Source: Microlunatus soli
GTDB taxonomy: Bacteria > Actinomycetota > Actinomycetes > Propionibacteriales > Propionibacteriaceae
Length of the DNA stretch: 64,000 nt
Assembly (NCBI RefSeq): GCF_900105385.1
Contig: NZ_LT629772.1
Span: 558,001-622,000, forward strand
Direction: 5' to 3'
The position numbers and the translations under genes are program-made. Shown here in pieces: positions 1 through 9,367 of this stretch. A model generated the notes under the pieces. The model was not told the origin of the DNA, did not search any database, and was given only the letters and a program-made list of their open reading frames with translations. Positions within the stretch are counted from its first letter, which is position 1. Every line of letters begins with the position of its first letter.

Positions 1-678
1 TTCCCGGCGCCAACCGGCGATCTTGGCGTGATGGCCGGAGAACAGGATGTCCGGCACGTCCAGACCGCGCCAGCTCTGCGGCTTGGTGTAGAGCGGATAC
101 TCCAGCAGCCCGTCCTGGCCGGCCGCATGCGACTCCTCGGCCAACGACTCCGGGTTGCCGATCACACCGGGCAGCAGCCGGACGACGGCCTCGATGATCA
201 CCAGAGCGGCGGCCTCGCCGCCGTTCAGCACGTAGTCGCCGATGCTGATCTCGTCGACCTGCATCCGGGTGGCGGCGTCCTCGGCCACCCGTGCGTCGAT
301 GCCCTCGTAGCGGCCGCAGGCGACGATCAGATGATCGGCGTCGGCCAGTTCGTCGGCGATCCGCTGAGTGAACGGCCGCCCCGCCGGTGTCATGATCAAA
401 AGCCGCGGTCGGCTCCCGCTCGCTGCGGTCGAGTCGTCGGGGTCGGCGCCGACCGGGGCAAGATCATCAAGCGCCTCCCCCCACGGTTCCGGCTTCATCA
501 CCATCCCGGCTCCGCCGCCGTAGGGGGTGTCGTCGACGGTGCGATGTCGATCATGGGTCCATTGCCGAAGATCATGGACGCCGAGGTCGACGATGCCGTT
601 CTCGATCGCCTTGCCGACCAGCGAGAGGTTCAACGGCTGCAGGTATTCGGGGAAGATCGACACGACATCGATCTTCAT
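1..678 (-). CDS. trmD: tRNA (guanine-N1)-methyltransferase TrmD, 3' end beyond window
   Basis: SAM-dependent SPOUT enzyme that makes m1G37 next to the anticodon of tRNAs and so prevents +1 frameshifting. Translation of the minus strand from 678 starts [16 protein letters not shown] and shows the TrmD landmarks [24 protein letters not shown] and the knot motif [12 protein letters not shown]. The frame stays open to base 1, so about 226 residues are present and only the C-terminal tail is missing. The ATG overlaps the rimM stop as ATGA, which implies translational coupling at the end of the rpsP-khpA-rimM-trmD operon. Confidence 0.95.
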   Translation of the reverse strand, partial: MKIDVVSIFPEYLQPLNLSLVGKAIENGIVDLGVHDLRQWTHDRHRTVDDTPYGGGAGMVMKPEPWGEALDDLAPVGADPDDSTAASGSRPRLLIMTPAGRPFTQRIADELADADHLIVACGRYEGIDARVAEDAATRMQVDEISIGDYVLNGGEAAALVIIEAVVRLLPGVIGNPESLAEESHAAGQDGLLEYPLYTKPQSWRGLDVPDILFSGHHAKIAGWRRE

Positions 679-1220
679 CGCTGCTGCTCCGATCGATCGG
701 TGGCGAGCTCCGCCTCGTCGTCCAGCAATCCGGCGACCGGGTTGATCACCAACCGCGAGTTTTCAAGATCGACTTCGGGCACCAGCTCGGAAACGAACGG
801 GACCAGCCGGACGCCGTCCGCGGTCGCGATCTCCAGCAGATCCTGGGCCGGCAGATGCAACACCGCGCGGACCGATCCGTACGATTCCCCGTCGACGATC
901 GCGGTCAGTCCGACCAACTGCCGGTCGTAGTATTCCTCGTCATCGCCGGGCCGCTCGTCCGGCGGCACATCGGCCACCAGCTGTACACCGCGGGCTGCTT
1001 CGGCGGCGGTGCGGTCGCCGAGTTCGGTGAAGGTGACCAGCCATCGCCCCTGATGCTCCCGGGTCCGGACGACGGTGAACGTTCCCCCGTTGTCACCGCG
1101 AAGCACCTGGCCCGGCGCGAGCCGGCGTTCCGGTTCGTCGGTCCGCAGAATGACAGCGACCTCACCGCGAACACCGTGGGCGCGACCGATCGCGCCCACG
1201 GTGATCTCGATGAGGTCCAT
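675..1220 (-). CDS. rimM: 16S rRNA processing protein RimM
   Basis: Ribosome maturation factor that binds S19 and assists assembly of the 30S head. The 181-residue protein has the N-terminal RimM beta-barrel signature [16 protein letters not shown] followed by the linker and PRC-barrel half (YYDRQLVGL, then [17 protein letters not shown]). The length is normal for the family. It lies 26 bases after khpA and its stop overlaps the trmD start by four bases. The place between khpA and trmD is the standard actinobacterial one. Confidence 0.95.
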   Translation of the reverse strand: MDLIEITVGAIGRAHGVRGEVAVILRTDEPERRLAPGQVLRGDNGGTFTVVRTREHQGRWLVTFTELGDRTAAEAARGVQLVADVPPDERPGDDEEYYDRQLVGLTAIVDGESYGSVRAVLHLPAQDLLEIATADGVRLVPFVSELVPEVDLENSRLVINPVAGLLDDEAELATDRSEQQR

Positions 1221-1246
1221 TCAGATTGTCCGGCTGTCGACGTCGA

Positions 1247-1522
1247 TCAACGACGCGAACGCGACCGGCCACCGCGGCCACCGCCGCGGTGTTCCAGATC
1301 GACGAAGTCGACCCGGACCGAGTCCCGGCCGGCGAGCGCACCGACGACGGTCCGCAGGGCCGATGCGGTGCGACCGTTGCGGCCGATCACCTTGCCGATG
1401 TCGGACGGGTTGACCCGTACCTCGAGCAGCCGACCGCGACGCAGGTCCTTGTCCCGGACGCTGACGTCATCGGGATTGGGCACGATGCCGCGGACGAGAT
1501 GCTCCAACGCGTCGGCCAGCAC
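1247..1522 (-). CDS. khpA: KH-domain RNA-binding protein KhpA
   Basis: Small single-KH RNA-binding protein; KhpA works with KhpB as an RNA chaperone in other Gram-positive bacteria. The 91-residue product carries the KH GxxG loop in DIGKVIGRNGRTASAL and ends in a basic Gly/Arg tail (RGGGRGGRSRSRR). Translation is inferred to start at a GTG lying two bases after the rpsP stop, so the two genes are probably coupled. Position between rpsP and rimM is standard for the family. Confidence 0.92.
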   Translation of the reverse strand: MLADALEHLVRGIVPNPDDVSVRDKDLRRGRLLEVRVNPSDIGKVIGRNGRTASALRTVVGALAGRDSVRVDFVDLEHRGGGRGGRSRSRR

Positions 1523-1524
1523 GA

Positions 1525-2205
1525 TCAGGCCTCGGACTTCTCGTCGTCAGCCTTCTCCTCGGCCTTGTCACCCTCGGCGTTGACGAAGCCGGCGGCCTCG
1601 GCTGCCTCGGCGCCGTTGAACCACACCTCGGCGACGGTCCGGGCGTACCACGGGGAGGTCGGGGCGTGGAACTTCATCGAGTCCTCGTTGCCCTTGATCT
1701 CGAAGCCGGCCGGCGGGTTGTCGCCCTTGTACGAGCCCTCGCCGTACGGCTGCTCGCCCTTGTCGTCGCTCTTGGCCCCGTCGCTCTTGGAGTCGGCCTT
1801 CTTGTCAGCCTTCTTGTCGGTCTTGGCGTCGCCGTCGGTGGTGATGGCGTCGCTGACCGGCTCGGCACCCTTCTCGGCCAGGGCGGCGTTGAAGGCTGCG
1901 AGCTTGTCCTTCTTCTCCGGCTGCGGGGTGATGCCCGACGGGCTGGTGTCGCCGGAGAACTTCTGCCAGTCACCGGTCCGCTTCAGCAGCGCGACCACGG
2001 CCTCGGTCGGCTGAGCGCCGACCGACAGCCAGTACTGCGCGCGCTCGGAATCGACCTCGATGACCGACGGGTCGTTCTTCGGGTGGTACTGACCGATCTC
2101 CTCGATCGCGCGACCATCCCGCTTGGTACGGGAGTCGGCGACGACGATGCGGTAGTGCGGCGTCCGGATCTTGCCGAGACGCTTCAGACGAATCTTGACA
2201 GCCAC
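1525..2205 (-). CDS. rpsP: 30S ribosomal protein S16 with C-terminal sunset-type domain
   Basis: S16 is a primary component of the 30S body. Residues 1-85 are a canonical S16 fold ([20 protein letters not shown] at the start). The rest is unusual: a Lys/Asp-rich linker (about 98-150) leads to residues 152-211, which contain [20 protein letters not shown] and [18 protein letters not shown]. That pattern resembles the short domain named sunset in actinobacterial annotations such as the ArfC variant. At 226 residues it is roughly twice the size of a minimal S16. It starts with GTG; the nearest AGGAG lies about 12 bases upstream. First gene of the rpsP-khpA-rimM-trmD operon. Confidence 0.93.
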   Translation of the reverse strand: MAVKIRLKRLGKIRTPHYRIVVADSRTKRDGRAIEEIGQYHPKNDPSVIEVDSERAQYWLSVGAQPTEAVVALLKRTGDWQKFSGDTSPSGITPQPEKKDKLAAFNAALAEKGAEPVSDAITTDGDAKTDKKADKKADSKSDGAKSDDKGEQPYGEGSYKGDNPPAGFEIKGNEDSMKFHAPTSPWYARTVAEVWFNGAEAAEAAGFVNAEGDKAEEKADDEKSEA

Positions 2206-2358
2206 GGTGAGTGGAATCTCCTGTTGGGATACTGGCCGAGTACGGCCCCGGCCAGGGAACGGGTGAATCTCCAGCTCCGGCGTGGGGCACCGGGCCGCGA
2301 TTCGTTGGACGGCGCACCGCGGTGATGAGAGGGCACCTCGGCGCGCAGACGCCCCGTC

Positions 2359-2364
2359 ATTCTG
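2359..2364 (-). promoter_or_regulatory. possible -10 element of the rpsP operon
   Basis: On the minus strand the 205-base gap before rpsP contains TGGCAGAATG, in which CAGAAT resembles a -10 hexamer. No convincing -35 is seen at 16-18 bases upstream. This is the best candidate start point for the S16 operon, inferred from position and AT content only. Confidence 0.3.
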
Positions 2365-2410
2365 CCAGATCAGGCCCGGTTGACGCGAACCGCACGCCGG
2401 CCGCCGCGGC

Positions 2411-3631
2411 TCAGTTGGCGGCGTCGGTCACCAGCCGCAACCGGTAGGCGGTGAGCACCTCGTTGATCGGCTGTACGAAGCTGACACTCGGTTTGCCGAC
2501 CTTGGCACCGCAGACCGGTGGGGTCAACGGGTTGCCGTCATCGTCATAGCCGGCGCCGCCACTGGTCAGGCCCTGGGCCTGGTCGCCGCTCAGGTTGGCC
2601 GCGCCACTGTCGCCGCCCTCGGCACACGCCGAGGTCTGGATCAATCCGGTGACGGTGGAGGTGCTGCCGTCGCCGTTGTCGTAGTTGACGGTGTTGTCGA
2701 CGGTCTCGATCGTCCCGCAGGTCCAGTTCGTCGTCCGACCGCTCTTGCAGATCGCCGACCCGACCGCGGCCGGCGTCGATCCGGACACGACCTGCTCGCC
2801 GGCGGTGGCCCGGACCGCGGCACGCGACTGCCAATAGCCGTTGGTGATGGTGGCCTCGGCGAAGTCACCGACGCCGGGGAAGGTGAAGTTCGTGGTGGTG
2901 CCGATCTCGACCCCGTCGGCGGAGAAGGTGGCGTACCCCTCGCCGCAGTGGCCCGCGGTCAGCAACACCGCATTCCCGCTGCTGTCGCGCGCGTTGAATC
3001 CCAGCGAACACGGGTCGCTGCCGGCCTCGATCTGCTGGCCGCCGTAGAGGTTGTCCATGGTCTGCATCCGAGCCTCGGTGGTGCTCACCGTGATCGCGTC
3101 GTCGGTGCTGACCGCAGCCAGGAAGTCGCGGGTCTTGTCGTCGGTCGCGCCGGCGGTGGTGATCATCGAGATCCGGTTGTGCTTGATGTCCAGCCCCCAG
3201 GACTGGACCCGGCCGGCGCCGTCCTCCTGGGCCAACCGGTCCAGATCTGCCTTGGTGCTCTCCAGTTGCGCCAGCGATCGCGGCACCACCCGGGCCACCC
3301 CGCCGCCGGCGCGAACGGTGGCAGCGGCGGGTTCGGTGGTGACATTGACGACGGCACGGCCGGCGGCATCGACGTAGTGGCCGGCGCTGGCGGCGCCGAC
3401 CTCGCGCTGCAACCGGGCACCGAGCTCACCGGCGGCGTTCTGTTTGGCGATCTTGGAGGCGGCCTGCTTCGTACCGATGTCCAGATGGTGGGCCAGCGCA
3501 CGGACGCCGGCGGCACGGTCGTCGGTGTGGCTCGGCTCGGCTTCGGCGATCGTCGAGGAGCCGAATGCCAGCGCCGTGCCCGTCAGCAGTCCGACGAGTG
3601 TGGCAGCGAGTCGCATGCGCGGTCGAAGCAT
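2411..3631 (-). CDS. secreted streptogrisin/alpha-lytic-type S1 serine protease
   Basis: Extracellular chymotrypsin-fold protease made as a pre-pro-enzyme. From the chosen ATG (AAGGA five bases upstream) a signal peptide [19 protein letters not shown] ends near AEA, then a propeptide of about 160 residues. The mature domain begins around residue 190 and has the triad His in LLTAGHCG (about 228), Asp in GVGDFAEA (about 256) and Ser in [11 protein letters not shown] (about 342). Paired cysteines flank the His and Ser motifs as in streptogrisins. The frame is open upstream to 3736, but that extension would bury the signal peptide. An SSI-type inhibitor gene lies directly upstream on the same strand. 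Confidence 0.9.
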   Translation of the reverse strand: MLRPRMRLAATLVGLLTGTALAFGSSTIAEAEPSHTDDRAAGVRALAHHLDIGTKQAASKIAKQNAAGELGARLQREVGAASAGHYVDAAGRAVVNVTTEPAAATVRAGGGVARVVPRSLAQLESTKADLDRLAQEDGAGRVQSWGLDIKHNRISMITTAGATDDKTRDFLAAVSTDDAITVSTTEARMQTMDNLYGGQQIEAGSDPCSLGFNARDSSGNAVLLTAGHCGEGYATFSADGVEIGTTTNFTFPGVGDFAEATITNGYWQSRAAVRATAGEQVVSGSTPAAVGSAICKSGRTTNWTCGTIETVDNTVNYDNGDGSTSTVTGLIQTSACAEGGDSGAANLSGDQAQGLTSGGAGYDDDGNPLTPPVCGAKVGKPSVSFVQPINEVLTAYRLRLVTDAAN

Positions 3632-3907
3632 TCCCATCCTTGGATAGCGCTTACCTATGCAGGCGTCCGGTAACGCTGCAGCTGTCCCCGATGACGACCC
3701 GACTATGGCCAATGTCCCGGTCCTCCGAGCCCGCACACGCCTGGGCTGTGTGCGATCGGTCAGGACCCGACCTGCTCCATCGTCTTGAAACGTAACGGAA
3801 AGCGCCCACAGCGGTCAACGACAGGACAGCCAAAGATCAACTCAAGGAATGCCCTGTACGGAGGTCTCTCAACGCGCCCGGATGACGGTCCCGTACGGGG
3901 CTGGTCG

Positions 3908-4285
3908 CTACTGCTCGGGAAGCAGTCCGGCCAGCGCCTTCCAGCGCGCGATCTCACAACCATTGGTCCGTGACAGCGAGGAGTCGACCTTGTCGCCGTG
4001 CCAGGTGCCCGTGATCGTCGCGGTCTGTGGACCGCCGAAGATCATCGTGCAGGCCTTGTCCTTGGGCACCGGCGGCAGTGCGGTGCTGCCGTTCTTCTCC
4101 AGCGCCTGGCAGGCCGCTTCGGGATCGGGGTGGCTGCCGCCCGGCGGGTTGCAGGTCAGCGTCCAGTCCGACGTCGTGCCCGCCCCGTCGTCGTAGCGGA
4201 TCGTCAGCTCGTCGCGGTCCCCACCGCAGCCGGAGAGTCCGACGGCGAGTAGTCCGCCGGTCAGCAACAGCACCAGTCGGAACAT
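3908..4285 (-). CDS. subtilisin-inhibitor-like (SSI, I16) lipoprotein
   Basis: Predicted protease inhibitor of the Streptomyces subtilisin inhibitor family. The start has a strong GAGAGGTGG ribosome site four bases upstream. Residues 1-20 are a lipoprotein signal with lipobox LSGC, so the inhibitor is likely membrane-anchored rather than free. The SSI landmarks are CNPPGGSHPDPEAAC, the reactive-loop region CTMIFGGPQTA (P1 probably Met by alignment with the SSI CPMV loop), GTWHGDKVDSSLSRTNGCE and a final ARWKALAGLLP. Four cysteines after the lipobox match the two SSI disulfides. It lies 277 bases upstream of an S1 protease gene on the same strand. Confidence 0.88.
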   Translation of the reverse strand: MFRLVLLLTGGLLAVGLSGCGGDRDELTIRYDDGAGTTSDWTLTCNPPGGSHPDPEAACQALEKNGSTALPPVPKDKACTMIFGGPQTATITGTWHGDKVDSSLSRTNGCEIARWKALAGLLPEQ

Positions 4286-4326
4286 GGTTCCACCTCTCCT
4301 CGCCCGGTCCGGGCGGTCGGGTCGTG

Positions 4327-5442
4327 TCACGTCTCCTGCACCACCGTTCCACCCAGCACAACCCACCGCGGTCGCGACAGCGTGCTGAGGTCGGTCCGCG
4401 GGTCCTCGTCGTAGACCACCAGGTCGGCGGGACTGCCCTCGGCCAACGCGTCCGGTCGACCCAGCCAGGAGCGGGCTCGCCAGGAGGCGGCGGCGAGGGC
4501 GTTCTCGTTGCCGAGGATCGCTGCCAGCTGGACGACCTCGTCGGCGATCCGGCCGTGCGGCTGGTAGCCGCCGGCATCGGTACCGGCGTAGATCGGGACC
4601 CCGGCCTCGTACGCACGGGTGAAGCGGTCGATCCTGGTGCGGTACAGCGACCGCATGTGCCGGGCATAACCGGGGAACTTGGCCTCCCCCGCGGCGGCGA
4701 AGGACTCGAAGTTCTCCAGCTGGATCAACGTCGGGACGAGCGCGACCTGGCGTTCGGCCATCATCGTGATCACCTCGTCGGTGATCCCGGTGCCGTGTTC
4801 GATGCCGTCGATGCCGGCGGCCACCAATTCGGCGGCGGCCTGCTCACCGAACACATGGGCCGTCACCTTGAGGCCGAGCCCGTGGGCGTGGTCGATGGCC
4901 GCTCGGACGGCATCGGTCGGCCACAGCGGGGCAAGATCGCCGACCTCGCGATCGATCCAGTCGCCGACGAGTTTGATCCAGCCGTCGGATCGCGGGACTT
5001 GCAGATCGATCGCGGCGATCAGGTCCTCGGCGGTGATCTCGTCGCCCTCGACCTCGTCGCCGTAGTTGCGGATATACCGCTTGGGCCGGGCGATGTGGTG
5101 GCCCGCCCGGATCAGCCTCGGCAGGTCCGGGCGGTCGTCCATCCACCGGGTGTCGGTCGGCGATCCGGGGCTGCGCAGCAGCAGCGCGCCGGCCGCGCGA
5201 TCGGCCAGTGCGTGTTGTTCGGCGACCTCATCGGAGACCGGACCGTGCGCGTCCAGCCCGACGTGGCAGTGCGCGTCGACCAGGCCCGGCATGATCCAGC
5301 CGCCGGTCAGGTCGACGGCGTCGCGTACCGGTTCGGTGCGCAGCAGACCGTCGGCGATCCACAGCTCACGGCGTTCGCCGTCAGGCAGCACGATCCCGTC
5401 CAGATGCAGTCGTTGCGATCCGAGCGTGTGCGATCGCGTCAT
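4327..5442 (-). CDS. metal-dependent amidohydrolase (imidazolonepropionase-like)
   Basis: Amidohydrolase-superfamily TIM-barrel enzyme with unknown substrate. Metal ligands are visible in order: HxH in LVDAHCHVG, a Lys in GWIKLVGDW, His in VTAHVFGE, His in GIEHGTG and Asp in YAGTDAGGY. The C-terminal SPADLVVYDEDP is the usual end of the composite beta-sandwich. ATG at 5442 was chosen because the preceding frame to 5547 encodes a low-quality extension. It ends 41 bases before the SSI lipoprotein start, so the two may be co-transcribed. Confidence 0.85.
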   Translation of the reverse strand: MTRSHTLGSQRLHLDGIVLPDGERRELWIADGLLRTEPVRDAVDLTGGWIMPGLVDAHCHVGLDAHGPVSDEVAEQHALADRAAGALLLRSPGSPTDTRWMDDRPDLPRLIRAGHHIARPKRYIRNYGDEVEGDEITAEDLIAAIDLQVPRSDGWIKLVGDWIDREVGDLAPLWPTDAVRAAIDHAHGLGLKVTAHVFGEQAAAELVAAGIDGIEHGTGITDEVITMMAERQVALVPTLIQLENFESFAAAGEAKFPGYARHMRSLYRTRIDRFTRAYEAGVPIYAGTDAGGYQPHGRIADEVVQLAAILGNENALAAASWRARSWLGRPDALAEGSPADLVVYDEDPRTDLSTLSRPRWVVLGGTVVQET

Positions 5443-5559
5443 CCTCGGCCCACCATCACCTTGGACAGTCTGCCGTGCCGATGGTCCGTCGTCCCGACCG
5501 ACGTGCCGCGGGAACGTGCCTAAGCGTGATAGATCAAGCTTCGGCACCGCGCGGGCGGG

Positions 5560-7131
5560 CTACTTGCCCTGGTCGAGCATCTTCTTGAGTTCGGGCGGCA
5601 GTTCGAAGTCCTTCAGGTTGGCCAGGTCCTGGTCCGATGCGGCGCCGAAGGCGGAGCCGTTGGCCGCCGGTGCCTGCGGCTGCTGCGGGGCGTTCCGCTT
5701 GGCCGGGTTGCCGGAGACCTTCTTGCCCTTGCCCTTCTTCTTCTGCTGCTTGGCCTTGCGGGCACCGCCGCCGGCCGGAGCACCGCCGCCCATCCCCGGC
5801 ATCCCGGGCATGTTCGGCATCTTGCCGCCGGCGAAGGCGCTCATCATCTTGCGGGCGTCGAAGAACCGGTTCACCAGGTTGTTCACCGCCGACACCTCGA
5901 CACCGGCGCCCTTGGCGATCCGGGCCCGGCGGGAACCGTTCAGGATCTTGGGGTCGTCGCGTTCGCCCGGTGTCATCGAGTGGATGATCGCCTCGATCCG
6001 ATCGATCTCCCGCTCGTCGATGTTGGAGATCTGGTCCTTCATCTCCCCCATCCCCGGCAACATCCCGAAGATCTTGGACAGCGGACCCATCTTGCGGACG
6101 GCCTGCATCTGCTGCAGGAAGTCGTTCAGTCCGAAGTCGCCGCCGTCCTTGCTGGCCAGCTTCTCGGCGGCCTTGGCCGACTGCTCGGCGTCGAAGGTCT
6201 TCTCGGCCTGCTCGATCAGGGTGAGCATGTCGCCCATGCCGAGGATCCGGCTGGCCATCCGGTCGGGGTGGAAGACGTCGAAGTCGGTGACCTTCTCGCC
6301 GTTGGAGGCGAACATGATCGGCTTGCCGGTGACCCGGGCGATCGACAGCGCGGCACCGCCGCGGGCGTCGCCGTCCAGCTGGGTCAGCACCACGCCGTCG
6401 AAGCCGACGCCCTCGGCGAACGCGTTGGCCGTGTTCACCGCGTCCTGGCCGATCATCGCGTTGACGACGAAGAGCACTTCGTCGGGATTGACCGCGTCGC
6501 GAATGTTCGCGGCCTGTTGCATCAGCTCGGCGTCGATACCCAGCCGGCCGGCGGTGTCGACGATCACGACGTCGTAGAGCTTGCGCTGGGCTTCCTCGAT
6601 CGACGAACGGGCGACCTGGACCGGATCGCCGACGCCGTTGCCGGGTTCCGGCGCATAGGTGTGCACGCCGGCGCGTTCGCCGACGATCTGCAGCTGATTG
6701 ACGGCGTTCGGTCGCTGCAGGTCGGCGGCGACCAGCAGCGGGGAATGGCCGTCGGCCTTCAACCGATGCGCGAGCTTGCCGGCCAGGGTGGTCTTACCGG
6801 CACCCTGCAGACCGGCCAGCATGATCACCGTCGGCGGCCGCTTACTGAAGCGGAGCGTACGGGTCTCGCCGCCGAGGATGCCGATCAGTTCCTCGTTGAC
6901 GATCTTGATGACCTGCTGGGCCGGATTCAGCGCGCCGGAGAGCTCGGCCCCCTTGGCCCGCTCCTTGACCGCGCCGATGAACTCACGGACCACCTGCAGG
7001 TTGACGTCGGCCTCGAGCAGCGCCACCCGGATCTCCCGGGCGGTGGCGTCGATATCGGCGTCGGACAGCCGTCCCTTGCCGCGCAGACTCTTGAACGTCG
7101 CCGCGAGCCGGTCTTGCAGGGTGTCGAACAT
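5560..7131 (-). CDS. ffh: signal recognition particle protein Ffh
   Basis: SRP54 GTPase that binds 4.5S RNA and signal sequences and docks with FtsY at the membrane. The 523-residue protein has the N domain, the G domain with P-loop GLQGAGKTT (about 107-115), DTAGR and TQLDGDARGG, then the Met-rich M domain. The C-terminus is extended by a Gly/Met/Pro and Lys-rich tail (MPNMPGMPGMGG, then KAKQQKKKGKGKK). The ATG is preceded by GAGGATCG. Its partner ftsY lies 23 kb away on the same strand. Confidence 0.97.
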   Translation of the reverse strand: MFDTLQDRLAATFKSLRGKGRLSDADIDATAREIRVALLEADVNLQVVREFIGAVKERAKGAELSGALNPAQQVIKIVNEELIGILGGETRTLRFSKRPPTVIMLAGLQGAGKTTLAGKLAHRLKADGHSPLLVAADLQRPNAVNQLQIVGERAGVHTYAPEPGNGVGDPVQVARSSIEEAQRKLYDVVIVDTAGRLGIDAELMQQAANIRDAVNPDEVLFVVNAMIGQDAVNTANAFAEGVGFDGVVLTQLDGDARGGAALSIARVTGKPIMFASNGEKVTDFDVFHPDRMASRILGMGDMLTLIEQAEKTFDAEQSAKAAEKLASKDGGDFGLNDFLQQMQAVRKMGPLSKIFGMLPGMGEMKDQISNIDEREIDRIEAIIHSMTPGERDDPKILNGSRRARIAKGAGVEVSAVNNLVNRFFDARKMMSAFAGGKMPNMPGMPGMGGGAPAGGGARKAKQQKKKGKGKKVSGNPAKRNAPQQPQAPAANGSAFGAASDQDLANLKDFELPPELKKMLDQGK

Positions 7132-7381
7132 CGATCCTCTTCAATCACTGTCTGCTGAGCTGGTGTGCGCCCGGATCCGATCCGCTGCCGGACCGTACCG
7201 TGACGAGTCACGCCGAGGCGGCATCACACCGTACGCGCACGTCGCTCCAGCCTACCGTCTGCGGCCGAATCGGCTGGCCACGCGATACTCACCGAGCCGA
7301 CCCCGCCGACCACGGTCTCGTGTGAGCGGGAACACGCCGCAGTCGGGCATCATCGGATCGGCGTGTCCGGTTACCCCGGCT

Positions 7382-7810
7382 ATGACACAGACTCCCAGCA
7401 AGGTCCTCTACACCGCCGCCGCCACCTCGACCGGTGGCCGCGAGGGCCGCGCAGTCAGCTCCGACGGCCAACTCGACATCGCCCTCACCCCACCGAAGGA
7501 GATGGGCGGCACCGGCACCGGCAGCAACCCTGAGCAACTCTTCGCCGCCGGCTACGCCGCGTGTTTCAACAGCGCGCTGGCCACCGTCGGGCGCCGCGAG
7601 AGGGTCGACACCTCCGGCGCGGAGGTCACCGCGCAGGTCGGCATCGGACCCTTCGAACGGGCCTACGTGTTGACGGTCGCGCTCACCGTGCGGATCCCCG
7701 GCGTCGACCTCGCCGAGGCCCAGCGGCTCGCCGAGCTGGCCCACCAGGTCTGCCCCTACTCCAACGCCACCCGCGGCAACATCGAGGTCACCGTCACCGC
7801 CATCGCCTGA
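7382..7810 (+). CDS. ohr: organic hydroperoxide resistance protein Ohr (OsmC family)
   Basis: Thiol peroxidase that reduces organic hydroperoxides. The 142-residue protein starts KVLYTAAATSTGGREG and carries the two redox cysteines in YAACFNSAL (Cys61) and HQVCPYSNATRGN (Cys124). GGTGTGSNPEQLFAAGYAACF is the Ohr-type active-site stretch (described here by residues 43-62). It is divergent from ffh with a 250-base gap. I see no adjacent OhrR-type MarR regulator. Length matches the family. Confidence 0.93.
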   Translation: MTQTPSKVLYTAAATSTGGREGRAVSSDGQLDIALTPPKEMGGTGTGSNPEQLFAAGYAACFNSALATVGRRERVDTSGAEVTAQVGIGPFERAYVLTVALTVRIPGVDLAEAQRLAELAHQVCPYSNATRGNIEVTVTAIA

Positions 7811-7824
7811 CCCGGCCCCGGGTC
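7809..7824 (+). terminator. GC hairpin overlapping the ohr stop codon
   Basis: GACCCGG and CCGGGTC form a perfect 7-bp inverted repeat with a two-base centre, starting inside the TGA of ohr. There is no U-run after it, so termination is only a guess from position. Confidence 0.25.
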
Positions 7825-7968
7825 GCGCCAGGCCGGCCGTGTGGACAGTCCAAGGGCCATCTCGCACCACGTACTGGCCATCAACCCCCGCGCCCGACCA
7901 CTCCAGGGGCGATAGTGCACCGCGTGCTGCCATCCGACCCTGGTGTGCGAGGGGCGCGGGGAACGCCG

Positions 7969-7998
7969 TTGACACCTTTCTTACGTTGCGTTAGAAAG
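7969..7998 (+). promoter_or_regulatory. promoter and overlapping operator of the glucoside operon
   Basis: A consensus -35 TTGACA (7969-7974) is followed 17 bases later by TAGAAA (7992-7997), a fair -10. Between and over them sits an inverted repeat, CTTTCTTACG (7976-7985) and CGTTAGAAAG (7989-7998), with nine of ten pairs matching around a TTG centre. A protein bound here would block RNA polymerase, as expected of a repressor. The ROK-family gene facing this operon is the obvious candidate regulator, by inference only. Confidence 0.65.
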
Positions 7999-8032
7999 TA
8001 CGGAACCGATCCGGCACTCGACGAGGAGCCCG

Positions 8033-9367
8033 ATGAGATCTGTTCAGCCGTCGACCGGCGGCACCCCGGCGTCGTTCGACCGGCGATCGCTGTTGAAGGG
8101 CGCTGCGCTCGGGGCAGCCCTCGCCGGCACCGGCGCAGTAGCCGGTTGCGGGGCCACCACGGTGTCCGGCAGCACGACCAAGGACGGCAAGGCGATCGTC
8201 CGGGTCTGGAGCTGGTACGGCGAGCAGCAGAAGCAACTCCCCCGACTCGTCCAGGATTTCCAGGACCGCCACCCGAACATCGTCGTGGAGAACCGGATCT
8301 TCGGCACCCCGGATCAGTATCTGCCGGCGTTGCAGGCCGCGGTCGCCGGCGGCGACGTGCCGGAGATCTTCGCACCGCACACCCGGGCCCTCACCTACGG
8401 TCAGGCCGGGATCTCCGCCGACCTGCGGTCCGAGCTCGGCGCCGACTTCCTCGGTGACTTCTTCGAGTCGGCCAACCAGGAATACACCCTGGACGGCAAG
8501 CAGTACGGCGTCGGCTGGATGGCGCAGACCTTCGGCATCTTCTACAACCCCCGGCTGCTCCGCCGGGCCGGCGTCGACGGCGAGTCGATCGAGACCTGGG
8601 ACGATCTGATCGACGCGGCCGACAAGATCAACAAGACCGACACCTACGGCGTCGCGCTGTCCTGCAATCCGACCACCAGCAGCCTGGACTTCTTCCTGCC
8701 GCTGCTCACCCAGGTCAGTGACGACCCGACGTTCTATCTGAAGCTCGACCAACTGGAGGACGGGTTCAGCTACACCCACCCGACCGTGATCAAGGCGATC
8801 GCCCTGCTGAAGAAGATCGTCGACGCGAGGGTGTTCCAGCCGGGCACCACCGGGACCAGCGGCGATCAGGCGCCGCAGCTGTTCTACACCGGCAAGTCCG
8901 CGATGCTGTTCAACGGATCCTGGACCCCGCAGGGGCTGACCCAGAACGCCACCAAGGACTTCAACGAGTCCTACAAGGTGATGAAGACGCCCGCGATCGC
9001 GGCGGGTCGCAAACACTGGTGTGCCAACCAGGCCGGCGCCGGCTGGTCGGTGTCGGAGACCTCGCGGAACAAGGACGCCGCACTGGAGTTCCTCCGATTC
9101 CTCTACCAGACCGACCGCTATTCCGCGACCATGAACGAGTCCAACTCGATGCCGTCGACCAAGAGCGCCGCGACCAAGATCAACTCACCGGTGATGCGGC
9201 AGATGACGTCCTGGCTGCTGGAGGGTGAAGGCTGCCCGCACATCCCCTTCGGTCCGGGTTCGGTCGCAGCCGGAGACGCATTGGCGCCGATCTTCCAGGG
9301 CAAGGGGCGTCCTGCCGACATCGGGCAGCAGATGCAGGATGCCGTGCTCAACGCGAAGGGAGCATGA
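8033..9367 (+). CDS. ABC transporter sugar-binding lipoprotein (CUT1 type)
   Basis: Extracytoplasmic solute-binding protein that delivers a sugar to the two permeases encoded next. The N-terminus has a twin-arginine signal, FDRRSLLKGAALGAALAG, ending in the lipobox VAGCG, so it is probably exported folded by Tat and lipid-anchored. The rest is a family 1 binding fold (VRVWSWYGEQQKQL, then KSAMLFNGSWTPQGL near residue 295). A GAGGAG ribosome site lies five bases before the ATG. The stop overlaps the next start as ATGA. First gene of a six-gene operon behind a strong promoter with an operator-like palindrome. Confidence 0.92.
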   Translation: MRSVQPSTGGTPASFDRRSLLKGAALGAALAGTGAVAGCGATTVSGSTTKDGKAIVRVWSWYGEQQKQLPRLVQDFQDRHPNIVVENRIFGTPDQYLPALQAAVAGGDVPEIFAPHTRALTYGQAGISADLRSELGADFLGDFFESANQEYTLDGKQYGVGWMAQTFGIFYNPRLLRRAGVDGESIETWDDLIDAADKINKTDTYGVALSCNPTTSSLDFFLPLLTQVSDDPTFYLKLDQLEDGFSYTHPTVIKAIALLKKIVDARVFQPGTTGTSGDQAPQLFYTGKSAMLFNGSWTPQGLTQNATKDFNESYKVMKTPAIAAGRKHWCANQAGAGWSVSETSRNKDAALEFLRFLYQTDRYSATMNESNSMPSTKSAATKINSPVMRQMTSWLLEGEGCPHIPFGPGSVAAGDALAPIFQGKGRPADIGQQMQDAVLNAKGA

